64,000 nucleotides of DNA from Desmonostoc muscorum FACHB-395 (GTDB taxonomy: Bacteria; Cyanobacteriota; Cyanobacteriia; Cyanobacteriales; Nostocaceae). This document shows positions 50,279-57,595 of this stretch, piece after piece. The translations under genes and the position numbers were made by a program. The first letter of the stretch is position 1, and every line of letters starts with the position of its first letter. Below the pieces are notes generated by a model. It was not told the origin of the DNA and made no database searches. It saw nothing but the letters and a program-made list of their open reading frames with translations. Location of the stretch: the NCBI RefSeq assembly GCF_014698035.1, contig NZ_JACJSF010000032.1, forward strand, positions 1 through 64,000, in the 5' to 3' direction.

Positions 50279-50827
50279 TTAAAGATTTTGGCGGCGAAAC
50301 TCGGCGGGAGTGAGGCGCATGGGTTTCTCTGGGTTCCAGATTCCTTGGCCCATGAGCCTAGCCCATTGTTGGGCACGTTCTAAACGTTGGTCATATTTGT
50401 GGTTAGGCGATCGCCCAACAAACATTGCATTGCCTTGTTTAACTAATTCTTCATTCAATAACACCTTATTTTTCCATACATAAGCTAGAGTTCGCCCGAT
50501 TTTATCTTTTGCTTCTAAATCAAACTCCAGTTCGACCAATTCTTCTGCACCACCAATAAGATTCTCTAACTGTTCTTTTGCTGCTTCTCCCCAAGGTCTC
50601 TGTCGCAAATCTGGTGCATCAACGCCAACTAACCGCACTTGGGAAATCAAATTCGGTTGTTCAGCCATTCCTAACACTTCCAAACTTTGCCCACTAACTA
50701 CCCGCGCTACTTTCACCTGAGCCTGATTATTTGGTAACTGGTTTTTACTTTGGCAACTCACCAAGAGCAATAAACAAACCAAAATAGTTATTTTTCGTAC
50801 CCAGTTACCAATACTCCCAACCTTCAC
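50279..50827 (-). CDS. Thermonuclease (SNase)-family lipoprotein
   Basis: GTG 50827 gives 182 residues and has a Shine-Dalgarno (AGGAG) 5 bp upstream. The longer frame to 50947 would translate the tandem repeat in between into Gly/Arg-rich sequence and is rejected. A signal with lipobox (ILVCLLLLVSC) is followed by the SNase domain: VSGQSLEVLG, VRLVGVDAPDLRQRPWGEAA, DKIGRTLAYVW and a C-terminal YDQRLERAQ helix. The Arg/Asp/Glu active-site set appears present. It would degrade extracytoplasmic nucleic acid. Confidence 0.85.
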   Translation of the reverse strand: MKVGSIGNWVRKITILVCLLLLVSCQSKNQLPNNQAQVKVARVVSGQSLEVLGMAEQPNLISQVRLVGVDAPDLRQRPWGEAAKEQLENLIGGAEELVELEFDLEAKDKIGRTLAYVWKNKVLLNEELVKQGNAMFVGRSPNHKYDQRLERAQQWARLMGQGIWNPEKPMRLTPAEFRRQNL

Positions 50828-50871
50828 AAATTCTCCTATGGTCGCTGCTGCGCCTACTGAGCAGAACCTCT

Positions 50872-50927
50872 TGCCTCCTGCTCCCTGCCCCCTGCCTCCT
50901 GCCCCCTGCCTCCTGCCTCCTGCCTTC
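50872..50927. repeat. Heptamer array (TGCCTCC/TGCCCCC) x8
   Basis: Eight C-rich heptamers fill the gap between the 2Fe-2S ferredoxin gene and the nuclease gene. The same class is inside the REC-GAF kinase gene at 11.8 kb and near 51.8 kb. Confidence 0.92.
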
Positions 50928-50936
50928 TTCAATTGT

Positions 50937-51305
50937 TTATTCCTCATCTAACGGTAAACCCGCTTTTACTTTCCCCTTAGCAAAATAGCGTCCAAACTGG
51001 AGTTCGTAGACTTCATCTTCGTCTTGTGTCTCTACTTCCAAGTCAGAACGGGGATAACTCACACACAAAAGGGCATAACCTTGCTGACGTAAATCTGGCG
51101 ACAATCCGATCGCCTCTGGTTGATAAATTTCTCCCGACAATACCCTTACAGCACAAGCGGTGCAAGCCCCGTTGCGACAGGAAAACGGTAGTTCCACACC
51201 TTGTTTTTCGCCAGTGTGCAGGATATAGCGGTCTTCTGGCACTTGTAGGGTGTATGTTTTGCCAGTGGAGCGATCGCGAACTTTAATTGTGTATGTACGA
51301 GACAT
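50937..51305 (-). CDS. Plant-type [2Fe-2S] ferredoxin with a C-terminal extension
   Basis: The 122-residue protein has the ferredoxin core with the cluster ligands in PFSCRNGACTACAVRVLSG (C-x4-C-x2-C) and the distant Cys in YALLCVSYPRSDLEVETQDED. About 20 residues beyond the core (VYELQFGRYFAKGKVKAGL) distinguish it from the main photosynthetic PetF (about 97 residues), so it is more likely a specialised minor ferredoxin. The electron partner is unknown. It is divergent from the tRNA-Ser gene. Confidence 0.92.
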   Translation of the reverse strand: MSRTYTIKVRDRSTGKTYTLQVPEDRYILHTGEKQGVELPFSCRNGACTACAVRVLSGEIYQPEAIGLSPDLRQQGYALLCVSYPRSDLEVETQDEDEVYELQFGRYFAKGKVKAGLPLDEE

Positions 51306-51412
51306 CTGGATTTGCGTTGTAGAATTAGGACTTTCAGATTCAATCTAAGAATATCTTTCTTTATCTTTGCATTTTCTGGGATTCTATAGTATGATCGTAA
51401 CTTGTGGCACCT

Positions 51413-51497
51413 GGAGAGGTGGCCGAGTGGTTTAAGGCGCAGACCTGGAAAGTCTGTTTAGGGAAACTTAACGGGGGTTCGAATCCCCCCCTCTCCG
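51413..51497 (+). tRNA. tRNA-Ser (anticodon GGA)
   Basis: The cloverleaf is clear. The acceptor GGAGAGG pairs with CCTCTCC. The D arm has GGCCGAGTGGTTTAAGGC. The anticodon stem CAGAC/GTCTG encloses CTGGAAA (anticodon GGA), and a long variable arm of type II (TTTAGGGAAACTTAA) follows. The T arm GGGGGTTCGAATCCCCC is perfect. The discriminator is G at 51497. The CCA end is not encoded. It reads UCC and UCU codons. Confidence 0.97.
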
Positions 51498-51988
51498 TTC
51501 TGAAACCTAGTCTAAATATATAATTTGAACCAGACTTCTACAAATGGTCGGGTCAAATAAATCGCGGGATCTTGCCAAAGATATTCTTAAAATTGCTTTG
51601 AAAGTGAGTCAGCGTTCCGCAGGAAAGCTGTATTAAAAACCAATGTCATTCAGTTAAGGCTAAAAACTGAAACTGGCGTAGGTTCGAAAGCTACTGCGCC
51701 CTTGCGGTTTTTACGACTTGTTCGCAGCTAGTTCCAAGCGAGAAACAAGTGGCTCCCCAACCTACAATTTTGTTGCTGCCCTCTGCCCCCTGCACCCTCT
51801 TGTAAAAATTATATTTTCTTCCTCCTGCCTCCTGCCTCCTGCCCTCTGCCTCCTCTTGTAACATTTATTTATTTTTCATTCATAATTGAGCCATTTTGTA
51901 AAGTCGCCAAACTCCTACTTCACGATGGCGACAGCCTGATGAAAGGATCGAGTAAATTAAGATAAGTAAAGAAAATGCTTTGAACTAC
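51498..51988. other. Intergenic region between tRNA-Ser and the NblB-like gene
   Basis: It contains a 30-codon ORF (51544-51636) without support, a 17-bp match to the end of the MITE-like element (TTCAGTTAAGGCTAAAA at 51649-51665), and C-rich heptamer arrays at 51774-51857. No gene was recognised. Confidence 0.5.
51774..51857. repeat. C-rich heptamer arrays (CCTCCTG/CCCTCTG)
   Basis: Two blocks of TGCCTCC/TGCCCTC units are separated by TTGTAAAAATTATATTTTC. Confidence 0.85.
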
Positions 51989-52669
51989 ATGACAGCTCTC
52001 AGCTTACAAGAAATTTCTACTCAGTTAGAAAGTCCGAACTTACGCGATCGCATGGTAGCTCTTGCTAATCTGCGTCATGTTTCTCCTGAAGAGGCAGTCC
52101 CTTTAATTAAAAAGGTACTAGACGACGAATCTTTGCAACTGCGATCGATGGCAATATTTGCCCTTGGAATCAAGCCAACGCCAGAATGTTATTCAATTTT
52201 GGTCAGAATTCTCGAAAATGACCCCGATTATGGCATCCGCGCTGATGCTGCTGGTGCTTTAGGATATTTGGGCGATGCCAGAGCTTTTGAAGTGCTTTCA
52301 CGGGCGTTTTATGAAGATACTGATTGGCTAGTACGCTTTAGTGCAGCCGTTTCTCTTGGTAACATTAAAGACCCCCGTGCCCGTCAACTTCTTCTTCAGG
52401 CATTGGATAGCAAAGAAGTAGTGTTGCAACAAGCTGCAATTTCTGCGCTCGGAGAAATTAAAGATATTGAGTCTGTCGATCAGATTCTACGCTTTGCCCA
52501 ATCAGATGATTGGTTAGTCAGACAACGTTTGGCAGAAGCTTTGGGTAATCTTCCCACTCCCAAGAGTGTCTCAGCTTTAAAATACTTAGAAAAAGACAAT
52601 CATTTCAACGTTGCTGAGGCAGCCAGAATTGGCCTCAAGAAGCTTGAGGAAATAGGCAATCAAGCTTAA
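51989..52669 (+). CDS. nblB: NblB-like HEAT-repeat protein (phycobilisome turnover)
   Basis: The 226-residue protein is built of about six HEAT/PBS-lyase repeats from residue 10 to 220. Typical units read LRSMAIFALGIKP, GIRADAAGALGYLGD, LVRFSAAVSLGNIKD and LVRQRLAEALGNLP. NblB proteins are related to bilin lyase subunits CpcE/CpcF and take part in phycobilisome breakdown during nutrient stress. ATG 51989 is taken instead of a TTG three codons earlier. A bilin-lyase gene follows 75 bp downstream. The exact paralogue is uncertain. Confidence 0.82.
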   Translation: MTALSLQEISTQLESPNLRDRMVALANLRHVSPEEAVPLIKKVLDDESLQLRSMAIFALGIKPTPECYSILVRILENDPDYGIRADAAGALGYLGDARAFEVLSRAFYEDTDWLVRFSAAVSLGNIKDPRARQLLLQALDSKEVVLQQAAISALGEIKDIESVDQILRFAQSDDWLVRQRLAEALGNLPTPKSVSALKYLEKDNHFNVAEAARIGLKKLEEIGNQA

Positions 52670-52744
52670 TAATATTATATCCTCCTGCTACCTTTTAATA
52701 ATTAAGTGGGAATTTTAGCATTTTGATGCAGGGTAATTTCATTC

Positions 52745-53311
52745 ATGAATATTGAAGAGTTTTTTCAGTTAAGTGCTGGTAAATGGTTTTCTCATCGGAC
52801 TAGTCAACATTTGGCTTTGAATGAATCTGAACATAGCAAGTCAGACATTATCATTGAGACGCTGGCAGTAGATCATCCAGAAGCGACCAAACTGTGTCAA
52901 CAGTACGAAATTAATCCTAGTTCCGCCTCCTGTGCTATCAAAATTAACTGGAATGGCACAATGGAAAAGGAGCAAACAAAACATAGTGGTTCAACTGTGT
53001 TAGTTTCAGTACCCGATGCAGATAATCCGTCTGAAGGCAAGTTACTGCGGGAAATAGTTGATGCTGAGAAAACTCCAGTTGCTGGACACTACAAATTTGA
53101 CAGTGACGGTGCTTTAATCCTAACTATAGAAGATGAAAACATCTGGTCAGAGGAGCGCCTGTGGTTTGCTAGCCCCAATTTGCGAATGCGGGTAAATGTC
53201 CTCAAGAGTTTTGGTGGATTTAGCATTACTTCCTTCACTTCTGAGATTCGTATGGGTGGTTTTCCACCTGCTGCGAAAGCTTCCGAGGCGGCTAATTCAG
53301 TATCGAGTTAG
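52745..53311 (+). CDS. cpcS: CpcS/CpeS-type phycobiliprotein bilin lyase
   Basis: CpcS/CpeS lyases attach phycocyanobilin or phycoerythrobilin to the beta-84 cysteine of phycobiliproteins. The 188-residue product begins NIEEFFQLSAGKWFSHRTSQHL, the family signature, followed by the lipocalin-like barrel strands (CAIKINWNGTMEKEQ, GALILTIEDENIWSEERLWFASPNLRMRV). The end, FTSEIRMGG, is also typical. It lies 75 bp after the NblB-like gene and is probably co-transcribed with it. Attachment specificity cannot be told. Confidence 0.9.
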   Translation: MNIEEFFQLSAGKWFSHRTSQHLALNESEHSKSDIIIETLAVDHPEATKLCQQYEINPSSASCAIKINWNGTMEKEQTKHSGSTVLVSVPDADNPSEGKLLREIVDAEKTPVAGHYKFDSDGALILTIEDENIWSEERLWFASPNLRMRVNVLKSFGGFSITSFTSEIRMGGFPPAAKASEAANSVSS

Positions 53312-53360
53312 TTGTAGCGTATTTTCCGTATTTAGGACTAACGCAAGACTATACGCGCTC

Positions 53361-53384
53361 AGGGGCAATTCATGAATTGCCCCT
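53361..53384. terminator. 24-bp perfect palindrome between convergent genes
   Basis: AGGGGCAATTCA/TGAATTGCCCCT is an exact dyad between cpcS (plus) and the MFS gene (minus). A decayed relative (GAAGCAATTCATAAATTGCTCC) is near 37951. It may act as a bidirectional terminator but belongs to a dispersed repeat family. Confidence 0.6.
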
Positions 53385-53404
53385 ACCTAGAAATCAGGGT
53401 TTAG

Positions 53405-54607
53405 TTAAACTGTGTCCTGGCTAGGAATTGCTTCTGGCAAACTGCTTGAGGTATTAACGTGTAATTTCACCCAAACAAAAAAAGGAATTGCTAACAGTTG
53501 AGTTGTGGATGAAAATACAATTAGGGCAGTAATTGATCGATCGTATAAAATGCCCATTAAAGCGCTACCTAAAAACCAAGATAAACCATAGCCAGTACTA
53601 AAAATTCCATAAGCTGTAGCGCGCTTATTTTTTGGAACCATCCCAGCGATCGCAGCTTTCAAAATTGATTCTTGCGCTCCCATCCCTATACCCCAAAATG
53701 CTATTCCCAAAAGAGCAAGTTGGGTATTTCCTAAAAACACCAATGGGGCAAATAAGGATGAAACGAAAGCTGCAACTATCAGAATAGAAATACCAGTCCG
53801 GTCAAATAGATATCCAAATATTAGCGCTGCGATCGCATCCACTCCCATCGCTACAGCATAAAACAGAGGAATTGTTTGTCCAGAAGCGATATCCTGCTTT
53901 TGGAAATGAAAAGCAATGAGGGGAAAATCGGCATATCCGGCAGCAATAATCGCTACCGCACCTAGATAAATCCAAAATATTCGCGGCAATTTTTCTTCTT
54001 GATTTATCTCTGTTTCTACTTCAAAATCACTGGGATTTGGATAAATAAATTGTAGAACAATCAACACAAGCAATCCCAAAACGGCAGGTACGATCAAAAT
54101 GGTAAAAGCATTGCGATACTCTCCTTGGAAATAAACCATTGCAGCTACAGCCAAAGGCCCCATAACTGCACCAGTTTGATCCATTGCCTCATGTAATCCA
54201 AAGCCAAAACCTCTACCGATTTGACTCGCACCGTGAGAAAGTAGGGCATCACGTGGCGGAGTACGAATTGCTTTGCCAGTGCGTTCAGCCATCATCAAAC
54301 CTGCGGCAACTTCCCATCTCCCGGCTAAGGCTAAAAATGGCACAACTGCGGTGTTCAAAATGTAACCTAAAGTTGTGATTCCCCAATATTTGCGTGTCTG
54401 GTCACTAAGATAACCGATCGCTAGGCGTAAGCTATGACCAATCAATTCTCCAAACCCAGCTACCAGACCTACCACAGTACCGCTAGCTCCTAAAACTTGC
54501 AGATAAGCTCCCGTAATACTACGTGCGCCTTCATAAGTTGCATCAGCACAAAGGCTAACAAAACCAAGTAAAATCACAAACTTTAAAGCTGCTGCTTTCT
54601 GCGGCAT
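53405..54607 (-). CDS. MFS transporter
   Basis: A 400-residue protein with about 12 hydrophobic segments. The loop motif between helices 2 and 3 reads GYLSDQTRKYWGITTLGY, a form of the MFS motif G-x-x-x-D-x-x-x-R. Further features are RTGKAIRTPPRDALLS (about residue 110, as in the efflux-like branch of unknown substrate) and FGYLFDRTGIS in the second half. Drug or metabolite export is likely but the substrate cannot be read. It converges with cpcS. Confidence 0.9.
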   Translation of the reverse strand: MPQKAAALKFVILLGFVSLCADATYEGARSITGAYLQVLGASGTVVGLVAGFGELIGHSLRLAIGYLSDQTRKYWGITTLGYILNTAVVPFLALAGRWEVAAGLMMAERTGKAIRTPPRDALLSHGASQIGRGFGFGLHEAMDQTGAVMGPLAVAAMVYFQGEYRNAFTILIVPAVLGLLVLIVLQFIYPNPSDFEVETEINQEEKLPRIFWIYLGAVAIIAAGYADFPLIAFHFQKQDIASGQTIPLFYAVAMGVDAIAALIFGYLFDRTGISILIVAAFVSSLFAPLVFLGNTQLALLGIAFWGIGMGAQESILKAAIAGMVPKNKRATAYGIFSTGYGLSWFLGSALMGILYDRSITALIVFSSTTQLLAIPFFVWVKLHVNTSSSLPEAIPSQDTV

Positions 54608-54797
54608 AGTTCCTTATTTATCATTTGTTGATTCCATATTGAAACATGGGATTCTAGAAAAAACCAGTTAACATTGAACATTGAAATTAGTGAAGAAGAA
54701 TTCAGGAGTCAGAATAAATCAGTGACTAGTCTGAATCTTCTACTGATTGAAGACTAGCAAATTGAAAATTTCGTGGGTCTTAAACTTCTGAAAAAGA

Positions 54798-54830
54798 TTG
54801 TAGAGACGTAGCAGTGCTACGTCTCTACAA
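54798..54830. repeat. Perfect 16-bp-arm palindrome TTGTAGAGACGTAGCA/TGCTACGTCTCTACAA
   Basis: The two arms are exact and share a single central base. The same family (TGTAGAGACG) is inside the HstK1 coding region at 44405-44434. Confidence 0.9.
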
Positions 54831-54872
54831 TGGTTATGGATAAAGCATAATTAGTTTTTAGAGATGTCTATA

Positions 54873-54924
54873 ATTCATTCTGAATTCTGAATCCTGACTT
54901 CTGAATTCTAAATTCTGAATTCTG
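54873..54924. repeat. Heptamer array (AATTCTG)
   Basis: Seven units with variants AATCCTG, ACTTCTG and AATTCTA. Confidence 0.9.
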
Positions 54925-55006
54925 TTTCAATAAAAAATACCAAGCTATGGCTAATTCCATAGTTGGGAAAAATATATCTAGATTTTTATGGCTGCGTTGA
55001 TACTTT

Positions 55007-56530
55007 TTAAATTTGCAAAAAGTTAGCGATCGCTTGCGGTAATGGCAAAATAATTACAATCAACAAAGCCATTGCCAGTAATCCCCAAATATCACGTTTG
55101 TTATCCAATTCAGTGACATCATTCAGTGCAGGCTCATCAATCAACGGCATAAATAATAAGATAATTGCCCACATCAAAAATTCTTCCCGAATTAACGAAA
55201 GTAATAGCAAGAGAAGGCGAGCCACTTGACCAATCATAATCGCAACTCGTTGTCCAAACATTGCATGGACAATGTGACCTCCATCAAGTTGTCCCACAGG
55301 CATTAAATTTAACGCCGTCACAATTAGTCCGATAAAACCAGCTACTGCAACTGGATGCAAATCAAGGGCTGATTTTGCTGTTAACTGACTTCCCAAGGCT
55401 AGCTTCGATAATAACGCTAGTAAGATGGAATATTTGGGATTAAGAGCATCAGGATTCAAAAATCGGGCTTTTTCTTCAATCAGGGGAACCACCTCAGAAT
55501 GAGCCAAGCCCCATATTAATAATGGCAAGGTAACAACAAAGCCTGCAAGCGGCCCAGCGATACTAATGTCAAATAATGCTTTACGGTTGGGAATGGGACT
55601 ACGCATCTGAATAAATGCACCAAAAGTTCCCAAAAAGAAGGGCATTGGAATAAAGTAAGGCAATGTCGAGCGAATTTTGTAGAATTTAGCCGTTAAATAA
55701 TGCCCAAGTTCGTGAATACCCAAAATAGTCATTAACCCTAAAGCATAAGGTAATCCTTTGAATAGGACATCTCGGTTAGATAGAACTTTGAACAAAGAAC
55801 CAATTTCCCATAGAGGCGGAAGAGAAGTACCAGCAATTTCCACTCCCACCAAGGTAGTAGTTATCAAAGTCGCTACTAGTAGTAGAAGTGCTAATCCTGG
55901 TCGAGTTAAGCGTTCTTGGTCGCGTCGGGGTGTATTTCTCTCTTTAGCAGCCTGAATATTAGGAACCAGCACAAAGAAAGGTTTGTCATTTAAACCTTCT
56001 TGAAAGATCAACACGAAGCGATCGCCAAATTGTGCTTCAATATTAGTCTTAATCTGCTGGTAAGCGTTGCTGGCTTTAGTTCGTAACTGACCCCGGCAAA
56101 TTACGGCTTGTGGTCGATACTCAATATTTTGAACGTAATATACAGACCAAGGAAAACAATTTCGCAGTTGAGTTTCTTCTGTTGGCTCAATGGGACGCAC
56201 TAGTGGTTCTGGGGTAGGCTGGATAATTGGCTGTGATTCTGAGGCTTGGGCTGGAACTTCGGTTTGTGTATCTCTTGGCACTCGCCGCCCCCCTAGAAAC
56301 AATATCCAGTACAACACTGTGCAGACAAATAACGACGAAACAATCAGCCCTGGTGGTGGAGGTTGTTTCGCCCCATATATCAGTGTCCATCCACTTAACA
56401 ACAATGCTGGTGTCATTAAAACCAGCCACAACAACCATACTGGCGTTCGAGTGATGTGAGCGACACTGTGCTGCACCATTAGATAAGTAGCTAGCCCCAG
56501 TAGGAGGATAAACAGAAACCAAAATGCCAT
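55007..56530 (-). CDS. Site-2 protease family membrane protein (EGY1-like, M50)
   Basis: A 507-residue intramembrane metalloprotease. It has two N-terminal transmembrane helices, a soluble domain (about 110-205), then the S2P core: zinc motif LGIHELGHYLTAKF (HExxH-type) near residue 268, the FGAFIQMRSPIPNRKALFD loop and second motif LNLMPVGQLDGGHIVHA near 415. At least six further helices are seen. The layout matches plant chloroplast EGY1 and its cyanobacterial relatives. S2Ps release membrane-bound factors by cleavage within the bilayer. The gene is divergent from the MBL gene. Confidence 0.92.
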   Translation of the reverse strand: MAFWFLFILLLGLATYLMVQHSVAHITRTPVWLLWLVLMTPALLLSGWTLIYGAKQPPPPGLIVSSLFVCTVLYWILFLGGRRVPRDTQTEVPAQASESQPIIQPTPEPLVRPIEPTEETQLRNCFPWSVYYVQNIEYRPQAVICRGQLRTKASNAYQQIKTNIEAQFGDRFVLIFQEGLNDKPFFVLVPNIQAAKERNTPRRDQERLTRPGLALLLLVATLITTTLVGVEIAGTSLPPLWEIGSLFKVLSNRDVLFKGLPYALGLMTILGIHELGHYLTAKFYKIRSTLPYFIPMPFFLGTFGAFIQMRSPIPNRKALFDISIAGPLAGFVVTLPLLIWGLAHSEVVPLIEEKARFLNPDALNPKYSILLALLSKLALGSQLTAKSALDLHPVAVAGFIGLIVTALNLMPVGQLDGGHIVHAMFGQRVAIMIGQVARLLLLLLSLIREEFLMWAIILLFMPLIDEPALNDVTELDNKRDIWGLLAMALLIVIILPLPQAIANFLQI

Positions 56531-56702
56531 GTTATCTTCAGTAATTTTGACAAAACGCCCTACCTAGTAGCTTCAGCACCATAGCATTAACTACGAGGCA
56601 GACTTCAAATCCCAATTTTTTCAGATGGTTATAGTTCAATTCTTCAGAATTTCTACACTGTAACCAGATTGTCCACAACTCCTCAGTTCCGGTTCTTTGA
56701 TT

Positions 56703-57437
56703 ATGTGCCCTTTACCTCAACAGCCAAGTCATACAACTAAGCCACCACGGGCTGTCTTTCCTCAAGAAATTCCTAGCGGAAGTTCCTTGCAATCGGACTT
56801 CGCACAAGATAGCATTTTTGCTTTCCCACCCAATCGGGACACATTAGGGGGAACCTCTTATTTTATTGTAAGAAATGAAGGCAATATCCTCATAGATTGC
56901 CCTGCCCTAGACCAAACAAATCAAGACTTTTTGGCGGCGCATGGAGGCGTGCGTTGGTTATTTATCACCCATCGAGGTGCTATAGGCAAAACTGCTGAAA
57001 TTCAGAAAGCCTTGGATTGCGAAGTTTTGATGCAAGAACAAGAAGCTTATTTATTACCAGGCTTACCCGTAACTACCTTTAGTCAACAATTTACTCTTGA
57101 TGCGGCAGTCAAAATTATTTGGACACCAGGTCATTCTCCCGGATCATCGTGCCTATACTACAGTAAGCTTGGAGGTATATTGTTTTCTGGTCGCCATTTG
57201 GTTCCTAATCAGAAGGGCGATGCAGTACCATTACGGATAACTAAAACCTTTCACTGGCCACGACAAATCAACAGTGTTCAGTTATTATTAGAACATTTTA
57301 CACCAGAAACTCTCAGGTACATTTGTCCCGGAGCTAATACAGGTTTTCTTAGGGGCAAGCGTTTTATAGATCGAGCTTATCAACACCTCACCTCTCTGGA
57401 TTTACCAGCTTTGCTGCGGATGCAGCCCCTTATTTAA
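56703..57437 (+). CDS. Metallo-beta-lactamase-fold protein with degenerate metal site
   Basis: The 244-residue protein has an MBL fold: LGGTSYFIVRNEGNILIDCP near residue 55, WLFITHRGAIGKTAEI near 97, WTPGHSPGSSCLYY near 145, and GGILFSGRHLVP near 165. In active enzymes these would be HxHxDH, the later His and the GD-x-L Asp. Here the first motif is H-R-G-A-I-G and the Asp is replaced by Arg, while the middle His is kept. The two-metal centre should therefore be lost. ATG 56703 is preferred to a TTG two codons upstream. It is monocistronic, with HstK2 following. Confidence 0.82.
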   Translation: MCPLPQQPSHTTKPPRAVFPQEIPSGSSLQSDFAQDSIFAFPPNRDTLGGTSYFIVRNEGNILIDCPALDQTNQDFLAAHGGVRWLFITHRGAIGKTAEIQKALDCEVLMQEQEAYLLPGLPVTTFSQQFTLDAAVKIIWTPGHSPGSSCLYYSKLGGILFSGRHLVPNQKGDAVPLRITKTFHWPRQINSVQLLLEHFTPETLRYICPGANTGFLRGKRFIDRAYQHLTSLDLPALLRMQPLI

Positions 57438-57474
57438 AATAAAGACTTCTTCATGAGTATAAAAAACTTATCCT

Positions 57475-57499
57475 AATGCCCAATACCCAATACCCAATA
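57475..57499. repeat. Heptamer repeat (AATACCC/AATGCCC)
   Basis: Three to four units lie between the MBL gene and HstK2. Confidence 0.75.
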
Positions 57500-57595
57500 A
57501 AGTATGGTTCTTTTTGATACTGATGTAAAATATAATTTAAGGAAGATGCTGTCTGGGGAATTCTAGCGTTAGACAAGGAATTCTGGTAAAAATTT

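Larger units (their letters stand above)
54608..55006. other. Intergenic region rich in repeats
   Basis: It holds GGAGTCAG units near 54703, the perfect palindrome at 54798-54830 and the ATTCTGA heptamer array at 54873-54924. No gene was seen. Confidence 0.6.

Noticed and set aside
50828..50947. N-terminal extension of the SNase-family protein
   Set aside because: It would translate the heptamer array into Gly/Arg-rich sequence placed before a signal peptide. GTG 50827 with AGGAG is a better start.
51544..51636. 30-codon ORF (MVGSNKSRDLAKDIL...) after tRNA-Ser
   Set aside because: It is short, has no Shine-Dalgarno and no recognised family. It could be a relic.
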